Shown piece after piece: positions 32,501-42,757 of a DNA stretch of 64,000 nt (position 1 is its first letter; every line of letters starts with the position of its first letter). A model generated the notes under the pieces. It saw nothing but the letters and a program-made list of their open reading frames with translations, ran no database searches and was not told where the DNA came from. The position numbers and the translations under genes were made by a program. This DNA is from Gigantopelta aegis (lineage: Eukaryota; Mollusca; Gastropoda; Neomphalida; Peltospiridae): positions 40,105,740 through 40,169,739 of the forward strand of contig NC_054712.1 of assembly GCF_016097555.1 (NCBI RefSeq), written 5' to 3'.

Positions 32501-33500
32501 TCTGTCACTAACCATGTTGAATATACTACAGTGTTTGAAATAATAAATTTTATATATAAACCGCAATAAGCCTACATTTGCTATTCGGCACCGGGTACTA
32601 GTGGCTAACCTATTGTTATTAGCAATTAGATGCACCGTTTATTATTGTTGGTAGTAGTAGTAGTGGTAGTGGTAGTGGTAGTAGTACAGTCTGTAGGAAC
32701 CAGAGGTGGGGAGGCACTTCCCCTTCCCAAGACGAAAATGTAAGGTTTTTTTTGTCCTACTCTATTTAAATAAAGGTAACAATATAGCTTGTGCCCCCCA
32801 CCCCCACCCCCAAGGTTGTATCCCCTCTCTAGATATCGTAAGACTGAGCAAAATTATTGGTTTTAAGGGTTTGTAACGTTTTGTATTGAGATACTTACTT
32901 GTCTGAACTTTATTGTTAATGAAAATGTTCACGAACTGTGAAGAAAAACCTCACAAATGAACGACAAGCAAACGACAACAAATCGGATGTTGATTGCACG
33001 AACCATGCACGAGAAAATAAACCAAACCAAAATGATAACGGTCACATGGTATACCAATGTTTATGATGTACCAGTCATGTAATACTGGTTATGATGTGGA
33101 AGAAAGTAGAATCAGTCGAGGATGATCTGTTCTGTGATCCATCACACTTTAGCCAAGCATTCTCCCCTTGAGCTACATCCCACCGCCTCCCAGCAGTAGG
33201 AAACCATTAGTACCATTTACATTGTAGATGGTCCTGGGAGGGAAGATGAGGGTTAGAATGCTGGTATCATGAAATGAAAACCTCAATATAACAGATTTCT
33301 TTGTTAAATTCCTAAGCAGACTTTCAAGTCGAGTCATAGGTCTTAACGTGCACATTCAGAACATGCTGTTGTAGAGCACGCCTGTCATGGGCACAGGTGT
33401 CTGCCTGGGCTGGCTCCTCCGTCCAGGACAGGAAGCAGACTTTCTAACTTAAGCTGCCTTTATATGCTGTGAAGTTATGCAAGTCTTATTTTTTCACAGT
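32501..33500. other. Intron sequence with GTA/GTG microsatellite
   Basis: GTAGTA/GTGGTA microsatellite at about 32650-32695. 33350-33430 matches the dispersed repeat at 4525-4590. A fragment resembling an antisense family A head lies near 33150-33190. No exon. Confidence 0.4.
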
Positions 33501-33790
33501 CAGTGTTTCTGCCAGAAAGAAATGTTTGGGTATGGTGTTATGGAATAGAATGCAACCATGGAATAGAATGCAACCATGGAATAGAATGCAACCACAGTCA
33601 ACAGGGGGTATGGAGGGCCTCCCCCAGAAAGAAATGGGTTAAGTTTAGTGTTAGGATTAAGAAAATCATACAGTAATGATAAGAGTAATTAATTTTGTCA
33701 AAACGTTAACTTAACAAAAAAATTTAAATCTGCAAGAAATTTTGGGTATGCATGGTGCCATATCCGTTTTACTCTCTGGCAGAAACCCTG
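33501..33790. mobile_element. hAT-type MITE, 290 bp
   Basis: Ends CAGTGTTTCTGCCAGA and TCTGGCAGAAACCCTG are inverted repeats. An 18-bp unit (GGAATAGAATGCAACCAT) is tandemly repeated inside. Relatives are at 19842-20079 and, reduced to 88 bp, at 41610-41697. Confidence 0.75.
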
Positions 33791-34245
33791 ACGGTGTGGT
33801 ACTACACCGTTTTAAAAATATCAGAAGTTGGCCAACTGCACAAGTCTTTCATTCAGTATGGAGGCAAGACAGTGGTAATTAAGCTTATCAGAAATCTGTA
33901 TGACTTTGTTTTCAATAGTGTAAGTCTTTGTTCATGTTTTATCTTGTACTAATAGACATACAGATGATAAAATATTGAATATAAATGCATTTATTGTGTC
34001 ACAAGTTACACAGAAATGTCTAGCCTTTACAAATCAATTTAAGTATAAATGTTGTGCATATTCCCAATGGGACATTTTGACATTTTAGGTCATGTCGAAA
34101 ACCCCCAGAAGGTGAAATTAATGTCTCTAGAAATAATATCCAGCCATAATGACCAATACCATGTAACCATAAACGGCAATCTTTTCATCTAATAGGTCAG
34201 GTAAGCCATGGAATAGGAATAATTCTAGACCAATCACTAATAGAC
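33791..34245. other. Unique intron sequence
   Basis: No repeat family, exon or RNA gene recognised. Confidence 0.35.
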
Positions 34246-34246
34246 C

Positions 34247-34395
34247 TTTCACATTCCACTGCGCATGTGTCCGTTGCGGGGAAACTCAAGGACGCAAACC
34301 ACGAACTCACACGAGATCTCGCCAAAATAGACCTGTGAACAAGATGGGGGCATAGACGATGGGAGGCCACGCAATAGGAATGTGAATCTCTCCAT
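34247..34395. repeat. Possible foldback MITE (ACCTTTCACATTCC type)
   Basis: AATAGACCTTTCACATTCC near 34250 is echoed inverted by AATAGGAATGTGAATC near 34373-34388. A related end (GGAATGTGAAAGAGGTCTATT) occurs at 37556-37577. Boundaries are uncertain. Confidence 0.4.
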
Positions 34396-36004
34396 GATTA
34401 ATTATTCTATCAGTAGGGAACCCGAACATTCTGTCGACATCTTACAAGACTTATTGGAGACATTTGTGAATTATTGCTTATCACGAAATAAAAAATATTT
34501 TGTTGTTAACACCCGACAAACCATCGGTTCGGATTCATACTCAATAAATATCTGATAAGGGCTGAAATAATATTAATGTGTGCGCGCGTGTATGTATGCA
34601 GATAGTGATTGTATTTAACATAATTTAAATATTTATAAAGCATTATACAAATAAATACATTCAGGATTCTTGTCGGGATTTCTTTTCAACAAGTTATTTA
34701 AAATTTTGTTCGGTATTTGGAATAAAATTAAATGATACATATGATAGTTGAGCTATGGTATATAAAACATTAGAATCAGGCCCGTAGGAACGATATCTGG
34801 AGTTGGGGGAAGGGGAGGGGCACAATATGTAGTGGAGGGACACAGTCTAGTTGGTGGGGGTGGGGGGCAAAAGCCATATTTTAAACCGGGTTTAAAAAAG
34901 TGGGGCTATAGTATCAACCGTCGTGTATGCTATCCTGTTTGTGGGATGTGAGAAGTATACCATGTATCATTTATTATAAATACATTGGTACGACTGAAAA
35001 CAAATGGTTTCTTGTCGTGGCTCTGTGACCAGGCCATTTTACAGACATAGTATGATACCACAACGTAATGCAACTTGTTAACGTATATTTCGCAACAAAA
35101 GTTTGTGTACAGGAGCGTAGGCTGGGGGGGGGGGGGGGGGGGGTCGAGACAGATCGTCTGAAACCTCCTCCCCCCCCCCCCTCCCCAGCTGAAGCAAATG
35201 GTCCGCTTTCAGAACTAAAACATACAGGTTTATACATGGAGTTTCTGGTGGTGCCAAAACAAAATAGTAAAAAAACGGTCCACTTGGTTCATATTCGACA
35301 CCCCCCCCCCCCCCCAGTCCAGATCACGCTATGCCCCTTGTGTATTATTCTCGAGTGTAACCGGCGTCATCTCATTGTTTGGCAAGGGGAAACCCCCTCT
35401 CCCCCCCGTCTACGGCTCCGCGCCTTTGGCGCTCGCGTTTGATGAGTTCCGTTTACATGAAATTTCGATTCCTCCCCCCCTCCCCGCTAATCATGCTGGC
35501 TATGGGCCTGAAGTTATATACACTATTCATAAGTTAGACCAAACATCAAATTAGGATCGTATCGGGTTGCATGGGTCTACCACACCGGAAATGTTTCTGC
35601 ACTTTATGTTATGTATAATCGTGCACTTTATGTTATGTATAATCATGTACGTTATAAAAACGTGATACTTGCATACCATATCAATATATAGGACTTCGCC
35701 CTATGCTTGTAAATGTGTATCAAAGAACTGATGGTATCGCTAACGATCTCGACCAATGTTCTCAGGTACAAAATACCAAATAGTAACCAAACACTATTGT
35801 ACATACAGATATATTTTTACTTCAAACTGATCTTCATGTAAAGAAGAAGATGTCATCTTCTAACTTCTTCAAAACAAACAATGCAAACAGCATGTCAACT
35901 TTTATTTCCACGTTTACATGTGATGTCAAACTTTGAGCCGCGTTTACTCAGTTTCTGACGTCATGCTAAGTTGTAGGTTTTCGCTTGTGACGGCTTATAT
36001 ATAA
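34396..36004. other. Repeat-rich spacer with G and C runs
   Basis: A G run (35126-35143) and a C run (35167-35182) about 40 bp apart could pair as a hairpin. Further C runs lie near 35301-35316 and 35400. Near 35955 TGACGTCA (CRE) is followed at 35995 by TTATATATAA, which looks promoter-like but leads only to LINE remains. Confidence 0.4.
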
Positions 36005-36019
36005 TTGGGCCTCTAGAGC

Positions 36020-36828
36020 TGAGCTAGGTTTGTACCCACTCTTGTTGTCTGTGGTAAAAAGAATGTTACATTTTTACTCCCATATGCAAACTATGGACAA
36101 CATTATTTTACAACATGCTTTCTCTGAATGCACAAGCCTTGAAAACAAAAATATTGGTTGGCTTCACAAATTATATTATTACATTGGTGAGTTGAATCAA
36201 AAACGAAGCACTGTCAATTATCCCATTCATGTTATAAATATAATTAAAACTAAGTATCACAATATTTTAAAAGAAAACCTTATAGCTCCAGCCAAAAGAG
36301 ATGGATCCAGTAATAAGATGTGAACGTACAAATTATATAAACACAATATTCAACTAGAGCCATATTTATTACACTGTATACATCCAGAACACTGTAAAGC
36401 TTTTACTAAATTACGTCTCAGTGACCACAAATTGAAAATAGAGACTGAGCGCCATACAAAACCCTTCACTCCAGTGGAAGAACGTTTATGTGACCACTGC
36501 AATGTAATTGAAGATGAATACCATCATATCACAATATGTAAGAAATATAATAGTTAACGTGTCAAATTATATGCATATCTAACTTTCCATAATTACCTAT
36601 TTACAAGTATGAGTATGCAAGAAAAATTTATATATATTATGCAAAACCAAAATCCAGCCTGTGCTGGTGCGGTATGCAAATTTGTTCACAATTATACATG
36701 CATTGCCCATAATTAGTCCTTATTTAGTCATTTTGTTTGTTTCTTGTTTATGCATATGTTTTGGATCTAGTTCCATATGTGAAAATTGTTTATATGCAAT
36801 AAAGTTTTTATCTTTTATCTTTTATAAT
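36020..36828 (+). mobile_element. LINE 3' fragment (end of reverse-transcriptase ORF plus tail)
   Basis: One frame from 36030 to 36558 encodes the C-terminal end of a LINE ORF2: after KTKYHNILKENLI it continues with LRLSDHKLKIETERHTK, then EERLCDHC...EDEYHHITICKKY, a C-x2-C...H...C zinc-type motif typical of these proteins. A single in-frame stop lies near 36321-36323. The 3' UTR ends with repeated ATCTTTT near 36808-36824, as in LINEs with short repeat tails. The 5' part of the element is missing. The clade cannot be fixed from this fragment. Confidence 0.8.
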
Positions 36829-36900
36829 AACTGTTTTAAAACTTCGTAAATATCAGATATTATTTCAAGTGAAGTTGTATGTATCTGATAAAAATGATAG

Positions 36901-36983
36901 TGAAAATAAAATAAAATAAAAATAAAATAAAATAAAATAAGTAAATAAATAAATAAATACATAAATAAATAAATAAATAAATA
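36901..36983. repeat. AAATA/AAAT microsatellite
   Basis: Pentameric AAATA changes into tetrameric AAAT. Confidence 0.9.
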
Positions 36984-38058
36984 ATTTGTGGATAGACATG
37001 TAAGATTGATTAGTAATTGTACGACTGTCTTTTTTTAATGAAACGATAAGAGAAAAATAGAGCTGTGATAAAGGTCTATGTGAGTTAGGGGTTTTGTTGA
37101 GGTTTTTAGGGGGAAGGGGAGGCATATTTTATTAAATTTTAAATACTGATACATGTGGAGAATTAAACATCACTGGAAATCCGCGTGAGTATTTAACTAT
37201 AATTCTAATTGTTAAAAGTAAAAACACGCATTCCACTAAAGTTAATTTTATTGTATGAATCTTTTAATTTTGCGTTGTTAAAATACCCTTGACATGCAGG
37301 CAGCTCCAGAGACTTCGTCTAAGTTAATCTTTCACTGCTTTTGGTCTTAAACTATTCCGATGTAAACTTTAGTAGACCGTTTTTCGTAGCCATTTTAATA
37401 TCTTATACGAAATATGTACGTTGGTCGCTAGAGATTCACAGCTCCTACGAAGCTACTCACGACACTCATGACAACTGTCGATCATGCCCCCCCAATTTGT
37501 ATATAGCCTCGATACCGTCCAATTCGGCAAGGGACGGTACTCTTTGCAGCACAATGGGAATGTGAAAGAGGTCTATTGCATTAATACATATTAACTTCTT
37601 TTTACTGTTATCCCATATTTATTTTCACATTAGAAGCATTAATATAGGCCAATGGCCTGTTTGCCAATCCTTTTCTTTTGTGAAATAAATATTGTTTAAA
37701 CCACATTATTTTAAATTCTTCAGGTATTTCCCTGTAATGTCTGTTGTTTAATAAATGTACCCGTACATGTTTCAATCACAAGGTATACATTTATTGCCCA
37801 AATAAAACTTTTTTTTCTTTGTCAACAAACACTGTCATATTTATCACTAACAGCAGGACTGATAGTAATAACTAGCCGCGCTGTCAGAAGTTAGGTGACT
37901 GTACAAATTTTAGTAAAATTGACCCAGTTAAAGTTGACCTAGATAAAATTTGACCCAGATGTTATATTCTTTAGTGCTTCCAACATGTACAGGTATATAA
38001 TTGTGTAGTGATCTCTGAAACATGCATGAAGGAAATCACAACATGATACTAAACAAAA
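36984..38058. other. Unique intron sequence
   Basis: Besides the inverted MITE-like end at 37556-37577 nothing is recognised. A 74-codon frame at 37341-37565 has no family or splice support. Confidence 0.35.
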
Positions 38059-38075
38059 TGTTTCCTAGTGAAAAA

Positions 38076-38387
38076 GTGGTGACATAACTCAGTGGTACAG
38101 CGCTCACCTGATGTGCGTTTGATTGATTCCCGTTGGTGAGCCCATTGGGCTATTTCTTGTTCCAGCCAGTGCTCCACAACTGGTGTAACAAAAGCCGTGG
38201 TATGTACTATCCTGACTGTGGGATGGTGCATATAAATGATGCTGCTAATTGAAAAAAGTAGCCCATGAAGTGGCAACAGCGGGTTTTCTCCCTCAAAATC
38301 TGTGTGTGGTCCTTAACCATATGTCCAGCACCATATAACCGTAAATAAAATGTGTTGAGTGCATCGTTAAATAAAACATTTCCTTCC
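38076..38387 (+). mobile_element. tRNA-headed SINE, family A with tail 1
   Basis: Flanked by 14-bp direct repeats TTCCTAGT(G/T)AAAAA (38062-38075 and 38388-38401, one mismatch). The B-box area has a short deletion. Confidence 0.9.
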
Positions 38388-38401
38388 TTCCTAGTTAAAA
38401 A

Positions 38402-38980
38402 TTACTTCATTTGGCACAAATCAGAAGGATGAAACCCTGCAACAGAAACTTTAGATACCTGTGTATGTTTTTTTTTAAATATATACCGGTATTAACGTCC
38501 ATCAGAAACTTTACACAGGCTTGAAATTGTATTATAGAAAACCAACAAACAGTATGGTGGGATATGAAAGTATCAAGAAGTTCCAACCTTTAAACGTCAC
38601 AATGCACTTTGTAATACATGCAAAATGTTTGTAAGGTGGTTTTTAAATTAGTTATTTTCAATCAGCAACAATATTTATCAAATTATTCAAATTGTATGTA
38701 TGTAAAGTTTCTTTTGGATGACACTATATTGTAAATCGTAAAATATTAGCGATCTTAAAATTTAGCGAAATTAAAATAAATGATATATTAATGACATAAA
38801 ACATTAGCAACATTGTCATATCAGATATACTAAAAAAATAAATAAGTTAAGTTGTAGAATCAGCTGAAATAGTAGGTTTGACCAATTTTGACATTATACA
38901 GCTTACAGACATCTTAAATATAGTAGTAAATTGGAGTAATGTGCATGCTAATTACTGTTGTTGTTAGTTTAATTAGTAAC
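38402..38980. other. Unique intron sequence
   Basis: AT-rich; no exon or repeat family is seen. Confidence 0.35.
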
Positions 38981-38998
38981 ATGTATCCATTGTTGTGT

Positions 38999-39387
38999 AC
39001 CGGCCTCAGTGGCGTCGTGGTTAGGCCATCGGTCTACAGGCTGGTAGGTACTGGGTTCGGATCCCAGTCAAGGCATGGGATTTTTAATCCAGATATCGAC
39101 TCCAAACCCTGAGTGAGTGCTCCGCAAGGCTCAATGGGTAGGTGTAAGCCACTTGCACCGACCAGTGATCCATAGCTGGTTCAACAAAGGCCATGGTTTG
39201 TGCTATCCTGCCTGTGGGAAGCGCAGATAAAAGGTCCCTTGCTGCCAATCGGAAGAGTAGCCCATGTAGTGGCGACAGTGGATTTCCTCTCAAAATCTGT
39301 GTGGTCCTTAACCATATGTCTGACGCCATATAACCGTAAATAAAATGTGTTGAGTGCATCGTTAAATAAAACATTTCTTTCTTTCTT
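38999..39387 (+). mobile_element. tRNA-headed SINE, family B head with tail 1
   Basis: Head CCGGCCTCAGTGGCGTCG and tail 1 (GTGCATCGTTAAATAAAAC). Imperfect direct repeats CCATTGTTGTGT / CCATTATTGTGT flank it. Family B heads are thus joined to tail 1 here and to tail 2 at 24719. Confidence 0.9.
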
Positions 39388-39474
39388 TCCATTATTGTGT
39401 GTTGAACTAATCTCCGATAAAGCAGTCGCAGAATGTGTTTTTTCGGAATAGACTTGTATGTGTCTTTAAATTTG

Positions 39475-39800
39475 GGGTGGCGGGATTTAGCTCAGTTCTA
39501 TTAGTGCTCGCCTCATGTGCTTGTGTCGCAGTATCAAATCACCTCATTGGATCCATTCCACTGATTTGGTTTTTTTTCTTGTTCCAACCAGTTCACCACA
39601 ACTAGTCAAAGGATGTGGTATGTGCTATCCTGTCTGTGGGAAAGTGCATGTAAAGGATCCCTTGCTGCTAATGGAAAAATGTAGCAGGTTTTCTCTGATG
39701 ACTACGAGTCAGAATTACCAAATAGTTGACATCCAATAACCGATGATTAGTAAATCAATGTGCTCTAGTGGTGTCGTTAAACAAAACAAACTTTAAATTT
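39475..39800 (+). mobile_element. SINE, family A-like head with tail 2
   Basis: Diverged head (GCGGGATTTAGCTCAGTTC) and tail 2. It ends about 145 bp before Piezo exon 3, the closest SINE upstream of a coding exon here. Confidence 0.82.
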
Positions 39801-39943
39801 AAATTTAGCGTCATGGAATGTTAGCGTCGTTTATAGCCTTGCTAAAATTGCGAAAAGTTTACGCTTACTATATATTTCTTAAATTACAGTATTATATTTA
39901 TCAGTACATATGATATATGGTGTGGGTTTTTTTTGTTCTTCAG

Positions 39944-40075
39944 GTTCAACAGGGGTCTACCTGAAGATTCTGATCGCCTTCTCCACCCTTGCTGTCCTTG
40001 CTCAGGCCACTTTTCACATCGTCCTTGGTGCCATAGCAACCGACAATGAACCGTATGGTTCCATGTTTCCCAACT
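39944..40075 (+). CDS. Piezo mechanosensitive channel, exon 3
   Basis: The 132-bp exon lies between TTGTTCTTCAG and GTAAGT. It continues exon 2 in phase (G|GT) and encodes STGVYLKILIAFSTLAVL, then AQATFHIVLGAIATDNEPYG and SMFPN: a hydrophobic helix followed by a luminal-type loop. It corresponds to the human PIEZO1 stretch from LRALLGLSLLFLVAHLALQ through the C that precedes SRWETL. Exon 2 lies nearly 38 kb upstream (2076-2171, across the first gap), so intron 2 is very large and holds most of the window's repeats. The exon ends in phase 1 and joins exon 4 at 41201. Confidence 0.85.
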
Positions 40076-40139
40076 GTAAGTTGTATCCATGTACTTACGA
40101 ACACTGTGCAATTGAAATGTCATCGACATCTTGGTATTT

Positions 40140-40658
40140 GTTTTAAATCTAAAGTTACATGTAGTTTTCAGTATTTCAGGTTCATATATTGCTTTTATGG
40201 TTGAACTCGTGTCAAAGGAAAACAAATGTTTGAGTTGTCGTGATTCAGTTTTATAAGTTCTATAGTCATATCTGTGTTGAGCAGCCATCTTGGAAGAGAG
40301 TGGTAAAATGTGGCTGCTTAAAACTGGTCTGTTTTTTTTATTACAATGTATTAAAGATCAAGAAAACTTTTTAATAGATTTTAGTTAATTCCTTTTTTCC
40401 TTTTTTTTCTTTTTTTTGATAATTAATCACAGATACCCTGTTACAATCCAGAGAAAAAGGGACAGGTGGTCTTCATGACCTAGGCATGATTTGGTCTTCC
40501 TTTTTTTTTCCTTCTGAACTTACTGATGACAATTTGAAATTTATTATTTATAAAAGTTGTTTTGAATCATTATATGCATTACAGACACAGCTAGAGTCCT
40601 TTAACATGGAAATTTATTGAAGAAATCTATCGATAGATTAATGGACTCTTATTGAATC
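40140..40658. other. Piezo intron 3, first part
   Basis: Unique AT-rich sequence without recognisable features. Confidence 0.5.
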
Positions 40659-40826
40659 TTAACGGGCATTCTCGTTCGCACCGACTTGTCGCATGCAATT
40701 GAATCATACTGTGACAACACCTAAATCGGAACGACTTTAGTCTTATACGTTCTGATTTTTGTAGTGCTGACAAATTGCATGCGACAAGTCAGTACGACTA
40801 ATTGCATAATGAGAATACCGCTTTAA
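40659..40826. mobile_element. TTAA-target MITE in Piezo intron 3, 168 bp
   Basis: Bordered by TTAA on both sides. Outer ends GGGCATTCTC and GAGAATACCGC are inverted, and the inner arms GACTTGTCGCATGCAATT and AATTGCATGCGACAAGTC are perfectly complementary over 18 bp, so the whole piece can fold. The TTAA target fits piggyBac- or Kolobok-type elements. Confidence 0.75.
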
Positions 40827-41200
40827 TCCCTAAATTTCTGTTACAATTAAGAGGGATGATTTGCATGAACCTTCTCTGTGATATCTGGTCCACCAAGACC
40901 ATAATAACAGCAAATTTTTAACCTTTCTTTGAACTTGAGAAATACCCATCACATCGCTTCAGTTGGATAAGTTTGAATGAAATGTTAAAAGATTTTGTTT
41001 ACCATTAAAATCAACCCTGGCAAATTGCTCATGACATTCTGCAATGCCGTGGAGATTGCTGAGTAGTTTTAAATTCTACACTTTTTTTTTTTACTGTGAA
41101 CTATATTGAAAAAATGTCCAGTGTGCTTTTTTTGTCGTAGCCATTTTCTTAAAAATGATAATCATTTTAAAAATTATGCTTTCTGTTTCTCCAATTTCAG

Positions 41201-41243
41201 GTTCTTTCAATGAAAAACTGGCTAGACAGGTTGGACTTCAAAG
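41201..41243 (+). CDS. Piezo mechanosensitive channel, exon 4 (43-bp microexon)
   Basis: A short exon between CCAATTTCAG and GTAACT encodes (C)SFNEKLARQVGLQ(R). It aligns with human PIEZO1 CSRWETLSRHIGVTR. Phase is 1 at the start (T|GT) and 2 at the end (AG|A), and both neighbouring exons fit. Because it is short it would be missed by ORF scanning; the call rests on the splice sites, the phases and the alignment. Confidence 0.8.
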
Positions 41244-41609
41244 GTAACTGGCAACATATACTCGACAAAATTAATTAATTCTCACAGAAAAATTAGCATA
41301 TGTGATGGTTTTTGATAAACCAGCTATGGAACACTGGTTCGAATGTTAAACCAAAAACACTTAAAGTTGAATTTATGTTACATTCATTACAATGTCAACG
41401 TCATCCCATTGGTCCAGCTGTAACAATGCAAGTTTGTTCATTTCTCGATGAACGTAAAAACAACATTGTCAGGGAACGTTGTATCAGATGACGTCATTTT
41501 ATATTTGTAGTCTTAATTTATTGAGCGTTATTGTTTTGAATCAAAAACAAATTATTTAAAATGAAATATGAATGGTGTTGTTAAACAAAGCAAACTTTTA
41601 AATTATAAC

Positions 41610-41697
41610 CAGGGTTTCTGTCGCAGGGTAAAACAGGTATGGTGCCATTAATTTGGTCAACCATCCGTGACTGAGTGCCTTTAAGGCAGAAACACTG
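41610..41697 (-). mobile_element. Reduced hAT-type MITE just before Piezo exon 5
   Basis: Ends CAGGGTTTCTG and GGCAGAAACACTG are inverted. The 88 bp are a deletion derivative of the 290-bp MITE at 33501-33790, antisense. ATAAC flanks both sides. A short SINE tail remnant (GTTGTTAAACAAAGCAAAC) precedes it at about 41577. It ends 43 bp before the exon 5 acceptor. Confidence 0.7.
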
Positions 41698-41740
41698 ATA
41701 ACCATTATTATTGATGTTCTTTTGATCTTCTTTTCTTCAG

Positions 41741-42181
41741 ACTGGACGGAGTAGCTTTAGAAGACATCATTCGGTTAATCGTACCCGATGTGGTTGTCTT
41801 TATCGTGTCTCTTGTCGTCTTCATAATCAGCAATGTCCTGTTGAAGAGAGACGCTGCACAGGAAACGTCCGATTTGCCAACAACTGTTAAGATTCGGCGG
41901 CGGCGGCGCGTCACGTCTGTGATTGAATTCTTTGGCGAGTTTCTAGTCGCATTGCTCCTGTGTGTCAGTGGGATTATTCTGCCGTCCGTTCTAAGTGCAG
42001 TTTACTTTTTAACATTTCTGGTGATCGCAACGCTGTGGGCATGCTACAAGAGCCTGGGGCACAAGTTCGCTGGTTTCCGGGTGTTTCTCTTGGTGTACAC
42101 GGGTCTGCATATTCTGGTCTTACACCTGTACCAGTTTCAGTTCTTCCAGGAGTATTTGCCTCACACAGAATTTTTACCAAG
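41741..42181 (+). CDS. Piezo mechanosensitive channel, exon 5
   Basis: The 441-bp exon lies between TTTTCTTCAG and GTAAGA, phase 2 at both ends. It encodes LDGVALEDIIRLIVPDVVVF, a helix, a charged loop with QETSDLPTTVKIRRRRR, then two or three further helices (ATLWACYKSLGHKFAGF, LVYTGLHILVLHLYQFQFFQ). It matches human PIEZO1 from RLDLKDIPNAIRLVAPD to LICLYCYQMPLAQ, including SALSSVY/SVLSAVY. The five-arginine cytosolic loop corresponds to a basic loop in vertebrates. This is part of the outer blade. The next exon is not found before the second gap, so the remainder of the gene (over 2000 residues in the family) lies elsewhere. Confidence 0.92.
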
Positions 42182-42377
42182 GTAAGAAAGTAATCTTATG
42201 TGATTTCACATCTCACTGGCTGCTCAGAAATCTAGGTATCTATTTGTAGATTGATTGTAAAAAGGTTTTATTGCATAAAGAATAAAAGACTGGAGCTCAA
42301 GTAGATCAAGCCAAACGCAATGTTATTATTTCCAACTGACATTTCATTCAAATAATTGAATGGTAAATCCCTTACTG

Positions 42378-42448
42378 GATCTGTCAGCTGGAGAGATTCA
42401 TTTTGATGACAGTTTTTACCATTTAGACTGTTAAATTATGTACAGTTA
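42378..42448. repeat. Isolated founder-like unit of the 117-bp array
   Basis: GAGAGATTCATTTTGATGACAG followed by TAGACTGTTAAATTATGTAC matches the middle of the array unit. The SINE at 42449-42735 separates it from the rest of the array. Confidence 0.75.
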
Positions 42449-42735
42449 AAAGTTAAAGTTTATTTTCTTTAATGACACCATTAGAGCACATTGATTGAGT
42501 AATCATCGGCTATTGGATGTCAAACATTTGGTAGTTTTAACATATAGTCATAGAGAGGAAACCCGCTACATTTTTAAATTAGTAGCAAGGGATCTTTTAT
42601 ATGCACCATCCCACAGACCGAGTAGCACATACCATGGCCTTTGATAAACCAATCATGGTGAACTGGCTGGATCGATCCTATACTGACTGCGCATCAAGCA
42701 AACACTTTACCACTGGGCTACATCCTGCCCCCACA
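42449..42735 (-). mobile_element. SINE (family A head, tail 2) between founder unit and array
   Basis: Antisense, from the tail (AAAGTTTATTTTCTTTAATG) to the head (CACTGGGCTACATCCTGCC). It lacks most of the region between head and core. No target duplication is obvious. Confidence 0.85.
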
Positions 42736-42757
42736 AGATGTCTTGAATTTCATAGAC

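Noticed and set aside
35068-35442. Gly/Pro-rich 124-codon frame
   Set aside because: Created by G and C homopolymer runs.
34247-37577. A 3.3-kb DNA transposon bounded by AATAGACCTTTCACATTCC and its inverse
   Set aside because: The left end already pairs with a nearby inverted copy at 34373-34388, and no transposase or target duplication supports a single long element; two short MITE-like pieces explain it better.
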